From Pseudomonadota bacterium (lineage in GTDB: Bacteria > Pseudomonadota > Alphaproteobacteria > Rhizobiales > Xanthobacteraceae): a stretch of 64,000 bases of DNA. The notes beneath the pieces are model-generated. The model searched no databases. It had not been told where the DNA came from and saw only the letters and a program-made list of their open reading frames with translations. This document shows, one piece after another, positions 24,644 to 33,611 of this stretch (positions within the stretch are counted from its first letter, which is position 1; each line of letters opens with the position of its first letter). A program made the translations under genes and the position numbers. Location: positions 62,001 to 126,000 of the forward strand of contig JAEXYA010000029.1 of assembly GCA_023451825.1 (NCBI GenBank). Reading direction: 5' to 3'.

Positions 24644-25690
24644 CTATGGAACCCTTACCGTGCGGTTAACCGCGGTCATGCGGTAGTGGCTGACACCCCA
24701 CTCGCTACCGCCGGCAAATCCGAACAGTCCATGCGTCGCAAGGAAGAACCACCGCCATCGCCGCATCCAGAGCCCAGTGTCGCGTCCGTAGACCGGCTTG
24801 AAGATCCGCTCGATTTCGCCGCGATGACGATCGAAATTGGCGAGCCAATCATGGGCCGTGCGCGCATAGTGCGAGCCGCTCCAGGCCCATTCCTTTTCCA
24901 CCGTGAAGATATCGCGATATTGCTGGACCAGCGAATGGCTCGGCATGACACCGCCCGTAAAGAAATGTTGCGCGATCCAATCCTCCTTATCGGCGCGATC
25001 GAACAGATAGGTGCCCGCGCGATGGGTGAAGATATGCATGAAGAAGCGGCCGTCGGGCGCCAGCCATGATTTCACGCGCGTCATCAGTTCGCGCCAGTTC
25101 ATCATGTGCTCGAACATTTCCACCGAGACGATGCGATCGAATTGCTGCTCGGGCTGGAAGATGTTCATGTCCTTGGTGATGACCCGCAGATTCGAATAGC
25201 CCCGCGCTGCAGCTTGAGCTTCGATATAAGCGCGCTGCGAATTTGAGTTCGAGACTGCGGTGATTCGTGCATGCGGGAACTGCCGCGCCATCCACAGCGA
25301 CAGCGAGCCCCAACCGCAGCCGAGTTCGAGAATGGATTGACCGTCCTGCAGATCGGCATGGTCCACCGTCTGCCGCAGCGCCTCTTCCTCGGCTTCCTGC
25401 AATGTCGTGGCGCCGTCCTTGTAGAAGCAGCTCGAATATTTGCGGTTGGGGCCGAGCACAAGTGCGAAGAATTCCGCCGGCACTTCATAATGCTGCGTGT
25501 TCGCAGCGTCCGCGTGCTCGGCGACGGCCCGCGTTGCCATCTCGCGGGCGAAAGCTGCATCCGTGTCTCCATCACATTCAGCGAGCTTGAGCGCTGTGCG
25601 CGCACAAAGCTGCTGGATGCCGGTACGGATCACGATGTCGGGCAGCGGCACGCGTTCGGCCGCCTCGATCATGCGCGCGACAAAACTCAT
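24644..25690 (-). CDS. cyclopropane-fatty-acyl-phospholipid synthase family methyltransferase
   Basis: A 348-residue SAM-dependent enzyme expected to add a methylene to unsaturated acyl chains of membrane lipids. YSSCFYKDGATTLQEAEEEA is characteristic of the family, the SAM loop is LELGCGWGSLSLWMA, and VSVEMFEHMMNW is the typical post-motif. The start MSFVARMIEAAERV overlaps the last bases of the DUF1295 gene by 4 nt. The N-terminal region is shorter than in E. coli Cfa (about 380 residues). Related branches modify other lipids, so the product (cyclopropane or other) is unproven. Confidence 0.9.
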   Translation of the reverse strand: MSFVARMIEAAERVPLPDIVIRTGIQQLCARTALKLAECDGDTDAAFAREMATRAVAEHADAANTQHYEVPAEFFALVLGPNRKYSSCFYKDGATTLQEAEEEALRQTVDHADLQDGQSILELGCGWGSLSLWMARQFPHARITAVSNSNSQRAYIEAQAAARGYSNLRVITKDMNIFQPEQQFDRIVSVEMFEHMMNWRELMTRVKSWLAPDGRFFMHIFTHRAGTYLFDRADKEDWIAQHFFTGGVMPSHSLVQQYRDIFTVEKEWAWSGSHYARTAHDWLANFDRHRGEIERIFKPVYGRDTGLWMRRWRWFFLATHGLFGFAGGSEWGVSHYRMTAVNRTVRVP

Positions 25691-26502
25691 GCGGCCGCTC
25701 CCGGACTGCGCGGTGGCAGCGGGAAAAACACGCTCGTCCGGGCCTGATAGGCGCGATAGCCATCGCCGCGCGACTTGAGCATCTGCTCTTCCAGCGGCGG
25801 CACGCCGGTGACGTGGCGCAGGATCCAGTACATGAAGATCGGCGCCAGCAGTGTGGCCAGGCTCCACGGATAGTTCACCGACAGCGCGATGGCGGGATAA
25901 GCCAGCCAGCCAAACCATTCGAAGAAGTAATTCGGATGCCGCGACCAGCGCCACAGGCCGACATCGCACACCTTGCCCTTATTGGCAGGATTGGAGCGGA
26001 AGGTTTTGAGCTGCTGATCCGCCAGCGCCTCGCCGGCGATGCCGGCAAACAGGATCAGCACGCCAAGATAATCCTGCAACCGAAGTGCGTCTGACGGAAA
26101 ACGCGACGCGACGAAGATGGCAAACACCAGCGGGATCGAGCCGAACGCCTGGTTTTGCAAGAAGACGAACATCTTTCGGGGCGAGTTGGCGCCCCACTCC
26201 TTGGCGAAGGCGGCATAGCGCGGATCGTCGGTGATGCCGGCGGTGCGGATCGCGATATGAGAGCCGAGACGGATCGACCAGATAGCGACCAGCGCAGCAA
26301 CGAGCCATTGCCGTGTATTGGCCGGCTGACCGGCGATCGGCCATAGTGCGGAGCCTGCACCGACCAGACCGAGCGAGAATGTCCAGATCGTATCGACCCA
26401 GCCGGAGTTGCCGCTGCGTTGCTGCACCACCCAGGCAAGAGCCATCAGCGCTGACAGCGCCACTGCAATCATCAGCAGCGCCTGCAAGTATACAATCGTC
26501 AT
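25687..26502 (-). CDS. DUF1295 integral membrane protein
   Basis: A 271-residue protein with about seven membrane segments, of the DUF1295 family (steroid 5-alpha-reductase-like fold). The C-terminal signature VGLWRWSRHPNYFFEWFGW followed by PPLEEQMLKSRGDGYRAY is diagnostic and in relatives binds NADPH. It is translationally coupled to the cyclopropane synthase gene, a pairing common in Proteobacteria that suggests a joint role in lipid modification. The start MTIVYLQALLM gives a membrane segment at once. Confidence 0.88.
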   Translation of the reverse strand: MTIVYLQALLMIAVALSALMALAWVVQQRSGNSGWVDTIWTFSLGLVGAGSALWPIAGQPANTRQWLVAALVAIWSIRLGSHIAIRTAGITDDPRYAAFAKEWGANSPRKMFVFLQNQAFGSIPLVFAIFVASRFPSDALRLQDYLGVLILFAGIAGEALADQQLKTFRSNPANKGKVCDVGLWRWSRHPNYFFEWFGWLAYPAIALSVNYPWSLATLLAPIFMYWILRHVTGVPPLEEQMLKSRGDGYRAYQARTSVFFPLPPRSPGAAA

Positions 26503-26682
26503 CGAGGGCCCCGTAACTGGCTCATTGCAAAGGTCTTTTACAAATACGCAGGTCATCAAACCCGGTTTCACCCGGAAGTTCCGGACAGCGTCGCCGATTC
26601 CGCACTATCCGATCTTTTTTTGTCGCCGGGCTGTGCCATATTGCTCCCCCGACCGTGATCCTCCCAAGCAGATGAAGCACCC

Positions 26683-27705
26683 ATGGCGACAGCTCCCTCT
26701 TCCCGCTCCGCGATAGAGATCGAACTGACAAAACTGTCATCGCCGCGGATCTTCCTGGTCCGCATGCTGGTGTTTCTGGTGCTGTGCGGCTTGATCGGCA
26801 CGGTGCTCTACAAGCAGATCTTCGCCGCTTTCCTTGCCAATCCCGGCCTCAACGCTTTGATCGGCGGCGTATTGCTGATCGGCATCATTTTGTCATTCCG
26901 CCAGGTGATACGGCTCTATCCGGAAGTGCGCTGGGTCAACAATTTCCGCATCTCCGATCCCGGCCTTGCCATGGAACGCCGCCCGACCCTGCTGGCGCCC
27001 ATGGCTGCGATCCTTGGTGGTGAGCGCACCGGTCGGATGTCGATCTCGCAGCAGACCATGCGGCACCTGCTCGATTCGATCGCCACGCGCCTGGACGAAG
27101 CCCGCGACATTTCGCGCTACATGACCGGCCTCCTGGTCTTTCTCGGCCTGCTCGGCACGTTCTGGGGCCTGATCGAGACCGTGGGCTCCGTGGGCAAGGT
27201 GATCGAAGGCCTCAAGGTCGGCGGCGATTCGGGCTCGTTGTTCGATACATTGAAGGAAGGCCTCGCCGCGCCGCTGAGCGGCATGGGCATCTCGTTCTCG
27301 TCCTCGCTGTTCGGCCTCGCCGGCTCGCTGATCCTCGGCTTCCTCGACCTGCAATCCAGCCAGGCGCAAAATCGTTTCTATACCGACCTCGAAGACTGGC
27401 TCGCTTCCACCGTCACGGAATATTCCGGCGTGCCGGCCATCGCCGCGAGCGCCCCCGCCCTGCCGGCCGATGCGCCTCCGGAATTGCTGGAAGCGATCGA
27501 GCGCTTGCGTCGCTCCGTCGAGGACAGCGGCAGCCGCAGCACCTCCACCGCCATGGCCAATCTCGCCGACGCCATCCAGGGCCTCGTCTCGCATATGCGC
27601 AGCGAGCAGGAAATGATCCGCGAATGGGCTGACGGCCAAGGCGAGCAGAGCAAAGAGATCCGAAAATTGCTGGAGCGCATCGCGCGCCAGCCGGAGAAGA
27701 GCTGA
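26683..27705 (+). CDS. MotA/TolQ/ExbB-like proton-channel protein
   Basis: A 340-residue membrane protein. Two N-terminal membrane segments (about residues 25-45 and 57-75) and a cytoplasmic loop are followed by two more segments containing YMTGLLVFLGLLGTFWGLIE (near 147) and GMGISFSSSLFGLAGSLIL (near 205), the MotA/ExbB channel motifs. A cytoplasmic helical tail of about 110 residues ends in KEIRKLLERIARQPEKS. It is followed by a MotB/OmpA-like gene, so the two probably form an ion-driven stator complex. No flagellar or Tol genes are nearby. The function is unknown. Confidence 0.85.
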   Translation: MATAPSSRSAIEIELTKLSSPRIFLVRMLVFLVLCGLIGTVLYKQIFAAFLANPGLNALIGGVLLIGIILSFRQVIRLYPEVRWVNNFRISDPGLAMERRPTLLAPMAAILGGERTGRMSISQQTMRHLLDSIATRLDEARDISRYMTGLLVFLGLLGTFWGLIETVGSVGKVIEGLKVGGDSGSLFDTLKEGLAAPLSGMGISFSSSLFGLAGSLILGFLDLQSSQAQNRFYTDLEDWLASTVTEYSGVPAIAASAPALPADAPPELLEAIERLRRSVEDSGSRSTSTAMANLADAIQGLVSHMRSEQEMIREWADGQGEQSKEIRKLLERIARQPEKS

Positions 27706-27716
27706 GACGCCTCAGC

Positions 27717-27809
27717 CGTCATTGCGAAGAGCCGTTGCGACGAAGCAATCCAGCTCTTCCATCATCCGGCTGCTGGATTGCTTAGTAGCTTCGCTCCTCG
27801 CAAAGACGG
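27717..27809. repeat. palindromic intergenic element, GTCATTGCGAAGAGC type
   Basis: The left part CGTCATTGCGAAGAGCC...GAAGCAATCCAG is mirrored by CTGGATTGCTTAGTAGCTTC... ending CTCCTCGCAAAGACG. It lies between the two motor-like genes. Confidence 0.75.
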
Positions 27810-27836
27810 GGAGAGGTTACCGGAAAGACATTGACC

Positions 27837-28868
27837 ATGGCACTTGCACGCGGCCGCCGCGGATCGTCCGAGATGAACTACTGGCCGGGCTTCGTCGACG
27901 CCCTGTCGACGCTGGTGCTGTCCATTGTCTTCCTGCTGTCGGTGTTTCTCGTCGTGCAGTTCTTCCTGTCGCAGGAAGTGACCGGCAAGGACAAGGCGAT
28001 CGACGAGCTGAACGCCAAACTGGCGCAACTCAGCGACATGCTGTCGCTGGAGAAGCTCGGCAAGCTCAATCTCGATGAGCAGCTGACATCACTGCGTGCC
28101 GGCCTTGCCGCGGTGCAGGCCGACCGTGATCGTGTCAAAGGGCTCTATGATGGACTCGCGGGCGCGGGTGCAGACGCGCAGGGTCGCAACAACGAACTCA
28201 ACAAGGCCCTGGATTCCGAGAAACAGGTCACATCGCGCGCGCTGGCGCAGGTCGAGGTGCTCAACCAGCAGATCTCCGCACTGCGCCGCCAGCTCGCTGC
28301 GCTGGAGGAAGCGCTCGATGCCTCGGAGAAGCGCGACAAGGAATCCCAAGGCCGGATCGTCGATCTCGGTCAACGCCTGAATGTCGCGTTGGCGCAGCGG
28401 GTGCAGGAGTTGTCGCGCTATCGTTCGGAATTCTTCGGTCGCCTGCGCGCCATCCTGGGCAACCGTCCGGACATCCGGGTGGTCGGCGACCGCTTCGTCT
28501 TCCAGTCGGAAGTCTTCTTCGATGCCGGCAAGGCCGAGCTGCTGCCGGAAGGCCGCGCCGAACTCGACAAGGTGGCCAGCGCGCTGATCGAACTCGACAA
28601 GCAGATCCCGCAGGAAATCGCCTGGGTGATGCGCGTCGATGGTCATACCGACTCCCGCCCCATCCTCAACAATCCGATCTTCAAGACCAATTGGGAGCTG
28701 TCGGCCGGCCGCGCGATTTCGGTGGTGCAGTATCTGGTCTCGCTCGGCGTGCCCGCCCAGCGCCTGCTCGCCGCTGGCTTCGCGGAATTCCAACCGCTGG
28801 ACGTGGCGCAAACCGACGAAGCGTATAAGCGCAATCGCCGCATCGAGCTGAAGCTGACGGAACGGTGA
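27837..28868 (+). CDS. MotB/OmpA-like peptidoglycan-binding protein
   Basis: A 343-residue protein with one N-terminal membrane helix carrying a conserved aspartate (NYWPGFVDALSTLVLSIVFL), as in MotB-type proton paths. A long periplasmic coiled coil (about residues 50-200) is followed by an OmpA-like peptidoglycan-binding domain (MRVDGHTDSRPI, WELSAGRAISVVQYLVSLGV, KRNRRIELKL). ATG 27837 is chosen over TTG 27831. With the upstream MotA-like gene it makes a complete stator pair of the kind used by flagellar, gliding and Zorya systems, but without their other parts. Confidence 0.88.
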   Translation: MALARGRRGSSEMNYWPGFVDALSTLVLSIVFLLSVFLVVQFFLSQEVTGKDKAIDELNAKLAQLSDMLSLEKLGKLNLDEQLTSLRAGLAAVQADRDRVKGLYDGLAGAGADAQGRNNELNKALDSEKQVTSRALAQVEVLNQQISALRRQLAALEEALDASEKRDKESQGRIVDLGQRLNVALAQRVQELSRYRSEFFGRLRAILGNRPDIRVVGDRFVFQSEVFFDAGKAELLPEGRAELDKVASALIELDKQIPQEIAWVMRVDGHTDSRPILNNPIFKTNWELSAGRAISVVQYLVSLGVPAQRLLAAGFAEFQPLDVAQTDEAYKRNRRIELKLTER

Positions 28869-28872
28869 GATC

Positions 28873-29316
28873 GTGACGGCGATTACGCTCCGACCTTATC
28901 GCGTGGAAGACGAAGACGCCTCCATCGCGCTTTGGCTGGAGACCTGGAAGCTCGCTTACCCCTCGATCGATTTCGACAAGCGCGTCGACTGGTGGCGCGA
29001 GCGCTGGCGCAGCGAGCTGGTGCCGGTCGCGCAGATTGTCGTCGCGGAGCAGGATGGCGCGATGGCGGGCTTCGTCACGATTGATGGCGCGGGCTATCTC
29101 GACCAGCTCGTGGTCGGCCCCAGGCATTGGGGCAGCGATGTCGCAAGACTGCTGATGGATGAGGCGAAACGGCTCTCCCCCGGTGGCGTGACGTTGAAGG
29201 TCAATGCAGACAATGCTCGGGCCATCAGGTTTTACGTTCGCAACGGGTTTGTGAAGATAGGGGACGAGGAGAATTCGTCAGGACGCGCGGTCGATATTAT
29301 GGTTTGGCAAGCCTGA
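28873..29316 (+). CDS. GNAT-family N-acetyltransferase
   Basis: A 147-residue acetyltransferase domain. Motif A is recognisable in GYLDQLVVGPRHWGSDVARL and motif B in NARAIRFYVRNGFVKIG. The glycine-rich acetyl-CoA loop is degenerate (PRHWGSDVA instead of R/QxxGxG/A). It begins with GTG 4 bases after the OmpA-like gene and is probably cotranscribed. The substrate is unknown. Confidence 0.85.
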   Translation: MTAITLRPYRVEDEDASIALWLETWKLAYPSIDFDKRVDWWRERWRSELVPVAQIVVAEQDGAMAGFVTIDGAGYLDQLVVGPRHWGSDVARLLMDEAKRLSPGGVTLKVNADNARAIRFYVRNGFVKIGDEENSSGRAVDIMVWQA

Positions 29317-29369
29317 GATCGTCATCCAAGCCTCTTCTCGGCGATACGCAGTTCGAGTAAAACGAATTC

Positions 29370-29597
29370 ATGACGAAGCTGCTCGACCAAGCTGTTGAGA
29401 TCGCTCGCGCGCTGCCTGCCGACGCGCAAGACGATATTGCGCGCATCGTCCTCCAGCTTGTCAGTGATGAGGTCACCCCCATTCCGCTCTCTGCCGAAGA
29501 AAAAGCAGCGATCGCGGAATCGAAGGCGCAAGCGGCCCAGGGTCTTTTTGCGACAGATGAAGAGGTTCGCGCCGTCTGGGCTAAGCACGGGTTATGA
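29370..29597 (+). CDS. antitoxin of a RelE/ParE-type pair
   Basis: A 75-residue protein. MTKLLDQAVEIARALPADAQDDIARIVL and the ending ATDEEVRAVWAKHGL are typical of antitoxins found with ParE/RelE toxins in alphaproteobacteria. Its TGA overlaps ATG 29594 of the downstream toxin remnant. The toxin reading frame is broken, so this antitoxin may be an orphan now or may serve another toxin. Confidence 0.8.
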   Translation: MTKLLDQAVEIARALPADAQDDIARIVLQLVSDEVTPIPLSAEEKAAIAESKAQAAQGLFATDEEVRAVWAKHGL

Positions 29598-29871
29598 GAC
29601 TGCGGTTTACACCGCGTTCAACGACCTCGCCTCTATTCTCGACTATATTTCAGAACATTCACCGGCCGGCGCACAGCGCGTGCTTCAACGCATTCAGCTT
29701 GTCGTCGAACTGCTCTCACAAAGCCCGCATATCGGAAGTCCCACTGAAGACCCGACTGTCAGGCGGATGACGACCTTGCCCTATCGATATTTCGTGTTCT
29801 ACGAAATCGGCGACGATGAGGTGATCATCCATACGATACAGCATTCATCTCGCGTCGCACCCGAAACGTGA
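29594..29871 (+). pseudogene. frameshifted ParE/RelE-type toxin
   Basis: ATG 29594 overlaps the antitoxin stop and encodes MRLRFTPR, the expected toxin N-terminus. The rest of the toxin (FNDLASILDYISEHSPAG, then LPYRYFVFYEIGDDEVIIH) lies in another frame starting at TTC 29617. Reading through requires one extra base at about 29616, or restoring a lost 4-base CGCG. In its own frame the ATG leads to an unrelated peptide and a stop near 29767. No good start codon exists in the toxin frame. This is a genuine frameshift, a sequencing error, or less likely programmed frameshifting. It ends 9 bp from the convergent ABC gene. Confidence 0.75.
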
Positions 29872-29880
29872 TTAGCGGTC

Positions 29881-31734
29881 TCACACGCCGAACTGCAGCC
29901 TTGCCAGCCTTGCATACAGCCCGTTGGCCGCGACCAGCGACGCATGCGTGCCCTGCTCGACGATGCGGCCGTGCTCCATGACCAGGATGCGGTCGCAGGA
30001 CAGCACGGTCGCGAGGCGATGGGCGATCACCAGCGTGGTGCGGTGCTTCATCAGCTCTTCCAGCGCGGTCTGAACAAGCGTTTCCGATTCCGCGTCGAGC
30101 GCCGAAGTCGCTTCATCCAGCAGCAGCAGCGGCGCGTTGCGCAGAATGGCACGGGCAATGGCAATGCGCTGACGTTGACCGCCGGAAAGCGTCACGCCAC
30201 GCTCGCCAAGCGGCGCCTCAAAGCCTTCGGGCAGGCGGCGAATGAATTCGGTCGCATGCGCCAGGTCGGCTGCGCGCTCGACTTCGGCATCGGTTGCATC
30301 GGGCCGCCCGAAGCGGATGTTTTCACGCGCGGTGGCGGCGAAGACGACGGACTCCTGGGGCACCAGCGCGATGCGCTCGCGAAGCTGCTGCGGATCGACC
30401 TCGCGGATCGGCACGCCATCGATGGAGATGCTGCCGGTCTTCGGATCGTAGAAGCGCAACAGCAGATGGAAGAGCGTGCTCTTGCCCGCGCCTGAAGGGC
30501 CAACAATGGCGACCTTCTCGCCAGCCCTCACCGACAGCGACACGCCAGCGGCAGACATCACGCCAGGCCGGGTGGGATAAGCGAAGGAGACATCGTCGAA
30601 CACGACATCGCCGCGTGCTGGCACCGGCAATGCGCGCGGCTTGGCAGGCGCAGCGACATCCGATTTCACGTTGAGAATTTCAAACAGCCGCTCGGCCGCG
30701 CCGGAGGCGGAGGAAATCTCGCCCCAGACTTCGCTGAGCTGGCCAAGGCTGGATGCTGCAAAAGCCGCATAGAGCACGAACTGGCCGAGCCGACCCGGGG
30801 TCATGTCGCCAATGAGCACATCATGCGAGCCGACCCAGAGGATGCCGACCACGCTGGAGAACACGATGAAAATGATGATCGCCGTGAGCACGGCACGCGC
30901 GCGGGTGGCGCCACGGGCCGCTTCATAGGCCTGCTCGACCTCGCCGCCGAAGCGCGCATTGGCGAATGGTTCGTTCGTATAGGCCTGAACGGTGCGCATG
31001 CCGCCGACCAGTTCGCTGGCATAGGCAGAAGCACTGGCCAGCGTATCCTGTGCATTGCGCGACAGGCGGCGCACCCAGCGGCCGAAAGCGACCAGCGGGA
31101 TCACGATCAACGGAATCGCCGCCAGCACGAAGCCGGACAGTTTTGGGCTCGACACCACCATCATGGCAGCGGCGCCGAGGAACAGCACGATGTTGCGCAA
31201 GGCGATCGACACCGAGGCGCCGACGGCGGATTTGATCTGCGTGGTGTCTGCGGTGAGGCGCGACACCAGTTCACCCGAGCGCGACGTATCGAAGAAGGCC
31301 GGCGACAACGCGGTCAGATGCTTGAAGACGTCACGGCGAAGATCGGCGACGATGCGCTCGCCGATGGTCATCACAAGATAATAGCGGGCGGCGCTGGCCC
31401 CGGCGAGAACGACGACAACCGCGATCATCACGCTGAAATAGCTGTTGATCATCGCGATGCCTTCGGGGCTGAAGCCGAAGTCGATCATGCGGCGGGCGGC
31501 GATCGGGACTACGAGGGTGGTGACGGCGGCGATCAGCAGCGACACCAGCGCCAGCAGCGCGCGACCGCGATACCGCGCCACATAGGGCGCCAGCGCCAGC
31601 AGGGGACGCAGCTTGGCGCGACTCGGCGTCGGTGGGGCGACCACGGTATCCGCCAATGTGGGCTCTTCCAGCACGGGTTCGGGCTGTGGTGCCGGGGTGC
31701 CGCGGGGATCGTCGAGCCGTTCGACTGCACTCAT
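29881..31734 (-). CDS. ABC exporter, fused permease-ATPase (MsbA/multidrug type)
   Basis: A 617-residue half-transporter with six membrane helices (about residues 50-340) and a C-terminal ATPase. Walker A is GPSGAGKST, the signature LSGGQRQRIAIARAIL, Walker B LLLLDEATSALD and the switch VIAHRLATV. It likely works as a homodimer exporting lipids, peptides or drugs; the substrate is unknown. The N-terminal 40 residues are Pro-rich. It is transcribed alone, divergent from rpmE. Confidence 0.93.
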   Translation of the reverse strand: MSAVERLDDPRGTPAPQPEPVLEEPTLADTVVAPPTPSRAKLRPLLALAPYVARYRGRALLALVSLLIAAVTTLVVPIAARRMIDFGFSPEGIAMINSYFSVMIAVVVVLAGASAARYYLVMTIGERIVADLRRDVFKHLTALSPAFFDTSRSGELVSRLTADTTQIKSAVGASVSIALRNIVLFLGAAAMMVVSSPKLSGFVLAAIPLIVIPLVAFGRWVRRLSRNAQDTLASASAYASELVGGMRTVQAYTNEPFANARFGGEVEQAYEAARGATRARAVLTAIIIFIVFSSVVGILWVGSHDVLIGDMTPGRLGQFVLYAAFAASSLGQLSEVWGEISSASGAAERLFEILNVKSDVAAPAKPRALPVPARGDVVFDDVSFAYPTRPGVMSAAGVSLSVRAGEKVAIVGPSGAGKSTLFHLLLRFYDPKTGSISIDGVPIREVDPQQLRERIALVPQESVVFAATARENIRFGRPDATDAEVERAADLAHATEFIRRLPEGFEAPLGERGVTLSGGQRQRIAIARAILRNAPLLLLDEATSALDAESETLVQTALEELMKHRTTLVIAHRLATVLSCDRILVMEHGRIVEQGTHASLVAANGLYARLARLQFGV

Positions 31735-31864
31735 GATTTATAACCATTCTTGTCGTTGCGGCCTCAGATAGGCCGATGCGCGCCGGCTGGCAAATGACAT
31801 AGGTCAAGCCGCATGGGTCATGTTGTCTTAGGTCGAGTCTCTCGGGACCAATGACGACAAGTCC

Positions 31865-31893
31865 TTGTCGGGCGGGCCTTCCTGCGATATAGA
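31865..31893 (+). promoter_or_regulatory. promoter of rpmE
   Basis: TTGTCG (31865-31870), a 17-bp spacer and TATAGA (31888-31893) make a good sigma-70-type promoter about 60 bp before the L31 start. Confidence 0.5.
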
Positions 31894-31953
31894 CGCGGCA
31901 AATCCGCCATCGCAATCCAGAGATTCAGGCGCATCCGCGCCGAAGGAACCGTC

Positions 31954-32181
31954 ATGAAAGCCGAAATTCACCCGGATTATCATAACATTACCGTCGTTAT
32001 GACCGACGGTACCGAGTACCAGACCCGCTCGACCTGGGGCAAGGAAGGCGACAAGCTGAACCTTGATATCGACCCCAAGTCGCACCCGGCCTGGACCGGC
32101 GGCACCACCCAGCTGCTCGATCGCGGCGGCCGTGTCTCGCGCTTCCAGAAGAAGTTCTCGGGCTTCCTCAAGAAGGACTAA
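31954..32181 (+). CDS. rpmE: 50S ribosomal protein L31
   Basis: A 75-residue L31 protein of the large ribosomal subunit. MKAEIHPDYHNITVVMTDG and the following STWGKEGDKLNLDID match the alphaproteobacterial form. The zinc-binding cysteine set of C+ type L31 is absent, so this is the zinc-independent form usual in the group. It is a single gene with its own promoter and a terminator at 32212-32240. Confidence 0.96.
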   Translation: MKAEIHPDYHNITVVMTDGTEYQTRSTWGKEGDKLNLDIDPKSHPAWTGGTTQLLDRGGRVSRFQKKFSGFLKKD

Positions 32182-32211
32182 ATCCTTCTGCCTCCCAACC
32201 TTTTCGGAAAT

Positions 32212-32240
32212 GCCCCTGCTCACGCGGGGGCGTTTTTGTT
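32212..32240 (+). terminator. rho-independent terminator after rpmE
   Basis: GCCCC and GGGGC arms around CTGCTCACGCG, followed by GTTTTTGTTTT, 31 bases after the rpmE stop. Confidence 0.75.
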
Positions 32241-32251
32241 TTGGGGGTCAT

Positions 32252-32338
32252 GTAGGGTGGGCAAAGGGGCGAAGCGACGTGCCCACCTTTGCGCGCCGTG
32301 CACTTGAAGGTGGGCACGCTACGCTTTGCCCACCCTAC
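32252..32338. repeat. palindromic intergenic element, GTAGGGTGGGC type
   Basis: GTAGGGTGGGCAAAGGGGCG on the left and GCTTTGCCCACCCTAC on the right, with inner GTGCCCACC / GGTGGGCAC. It lies in the convergent junction between rpmE and the acyltransferase gene, just beyond the rpmE terminator. Confidence 0.86.
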
Positions 32339-32343
32339 GGGCG

Positions 32344-33420
32344 TTACGCCGCTACCGACCGCTTCGGCGCAAACAGGCTCACCAACCAACGCCTCCCCGG
32401 CATTTCCACCAGCCGGTAGCTGACCTCCGCCAGCGCCCAGATGACGGCAAAGGCGATCAGCGAGAAGGCGATATAGTTGCCATCCGTCTGACCGAAATGG
32501 CGCCAGCTCCGCACCACGAAGCTCACGAAGAGCGGGTGGATCAGGTAAATCGAATACGAGATGATCCCGAGCCGATAGACCAGCCGGTTGCCGAACAGCA
32601 GCTGCGCCATCCGACCGTCGCGCGACAGCACGGCCACCAGCGGGATGTAGAGCAGATACATCAGACGATCGCTGGCATCGGCAGCGCCGACGGCGATGAT
32701 TGCGAGCGGCAGCGCAATGACCAGAATGTCCTGCATCGTTGCCGAAAGGCGATCGACGAGATAGCCGAAGCGAAAGATCGCGAGGCCGATGGCGAAGCCG
32801 CAAACGGCGCGCAGCATCGGATACAGCGAATTGCCGTTGACCACATCAAGCGGGCCACCCGAACCGCGGCCGGTGATGCTGACTGCGTAGATCCCGATCA
32901 GCGCCGCGACAACGGCGAGCAGTGCGATCCATCCACGCTTGTTCTGTGTCCACGGCATCAGGAACGGCAGCAGCAGATACGAGCCCATTTCAGCACTTGC
33001 CGCCCAGGCGACGCCGATGATCGGGAAGATGTAAAGGCCCCAGCCCGACAGCATGAACAGGTTGCCGAACCAGTCCCATGCCGAATACATCTCCAGCTTC
33101 TCGCCCGAGAGACCAGCGGCGATCTTTGCGAGATAGAACAGACCGATGACGAAATAAGCCGGATAGAGCCGAGCCACCCGCTTCAGCATGAAGTTCGCGA
33201 ACACCTTGCCGGTGAGATGCTGGAACGTCTCGCGATAGTTCAGCGCCATCACATAGCCGGACAGCATGAAGAACATGTCCACCAGCAGATAGCCGTAAGG
33301 AATGCGGAAGAACAATCCGGTGCCGCCGGTGGCGAGTTGCACATCGCCGAAATGATAGACGACGATCACCGCAGCCGCGACGCCTCGGATGCCTGTCAAT
33401 GCTCGGATATCGTCAGCCAT
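32344..33420 (-). CDS. acyltransferase family 3 membrane protein
   Basis: A 358-residue integral membrane protein with about ten helices. The N-terminal LTGIRGVAAAVIVVYHFGD contains the R-x10-H signature of acyltransferase family 3 (OafA/NodX type), which O-acetylates surface polysaccharides. The C-terminal ALAEVSYRLVEMPGR is also typical. The start MADDIRALTG is preferred; ATG 33447 adds nine residues. It is followed by a palindromic element and flanked by another at its 5' side; no polysaccharide cluster is adjacent. Confidence 0.9.
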   Translation of the reverse strand: MADDIRALTGIRGVAAAVIVVYHFGDVQLATGGTGLFFRIPYGYLLVDMFFMLSGYVMALNYRETFQHLTGKVFANFMLKRVARLYPAYFVIGLFYLAKIAAGLSGEKLEMYSAWDWFGNLFMLSGWGLYIFPIIGVAWAASAEMGSYLLLPFLMPWTQNKRGWIALLAVVAALIGIYAVSITGRGSGGPLDVVNGNSLYPMLRAVCGFAIGLAIFRFGYLVDRLSATMQDILVIALPLAIIAVGAADASDRLMYLLYIPLVAVLSRDGRMAQLLFGNRLVYRLGIISYSIYLIHPLFVSFVVRSWRHFGQTDGNYIAFSLIAFAVIWALAEVSYRLVEMPGRRWLVSLFAPKRSVAA

Positions 33421-33501
33421 GAAAAAGCCCCTGCTCTGCCGGCTCATATCTAGCGCATGAGCGGCAGCCAGGGGCGTAAAATTTTGAAAGGCTGGGCAGA
33501 C

Positions 33502-33605
33502 GTAGGATGGGTAGAGCGCAGCGAAACCCATCTTTCCGTCGTTGCGGCAATCTCCGCCGATGGGTTTCGCTCCGGCGCGATGCGCCTGCGCTCGACCCAT
33601 CCTAC
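33502..33605. repeat. palindromic intergenic element, GTAGGATGGGTAGAGC type
   Basis: The left arm GTAGGATGGGTAGAGCGCAG, inner GAAACCCATC / GATGGGTTTC, and right end CTCGACCCATCCTAC. It lies between the leftward rcdA and acyltransferase genes and ends 6 bp from the rcdA stop. Confidence 0.86.
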
Positions 33606-33611
33606 GAAGAG

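Noticed and set aside
26683..28868. Zorya phage-defence system (ZorA/ZorB-like pair)
   Set aside because: The MotA-like and MotB/OmpA-like architecture fits, but no ZorC, ZorD or ZorE effector gene is adjacent, and the flanking genes are housekeeping-like. Kept as an orphan motor pair.
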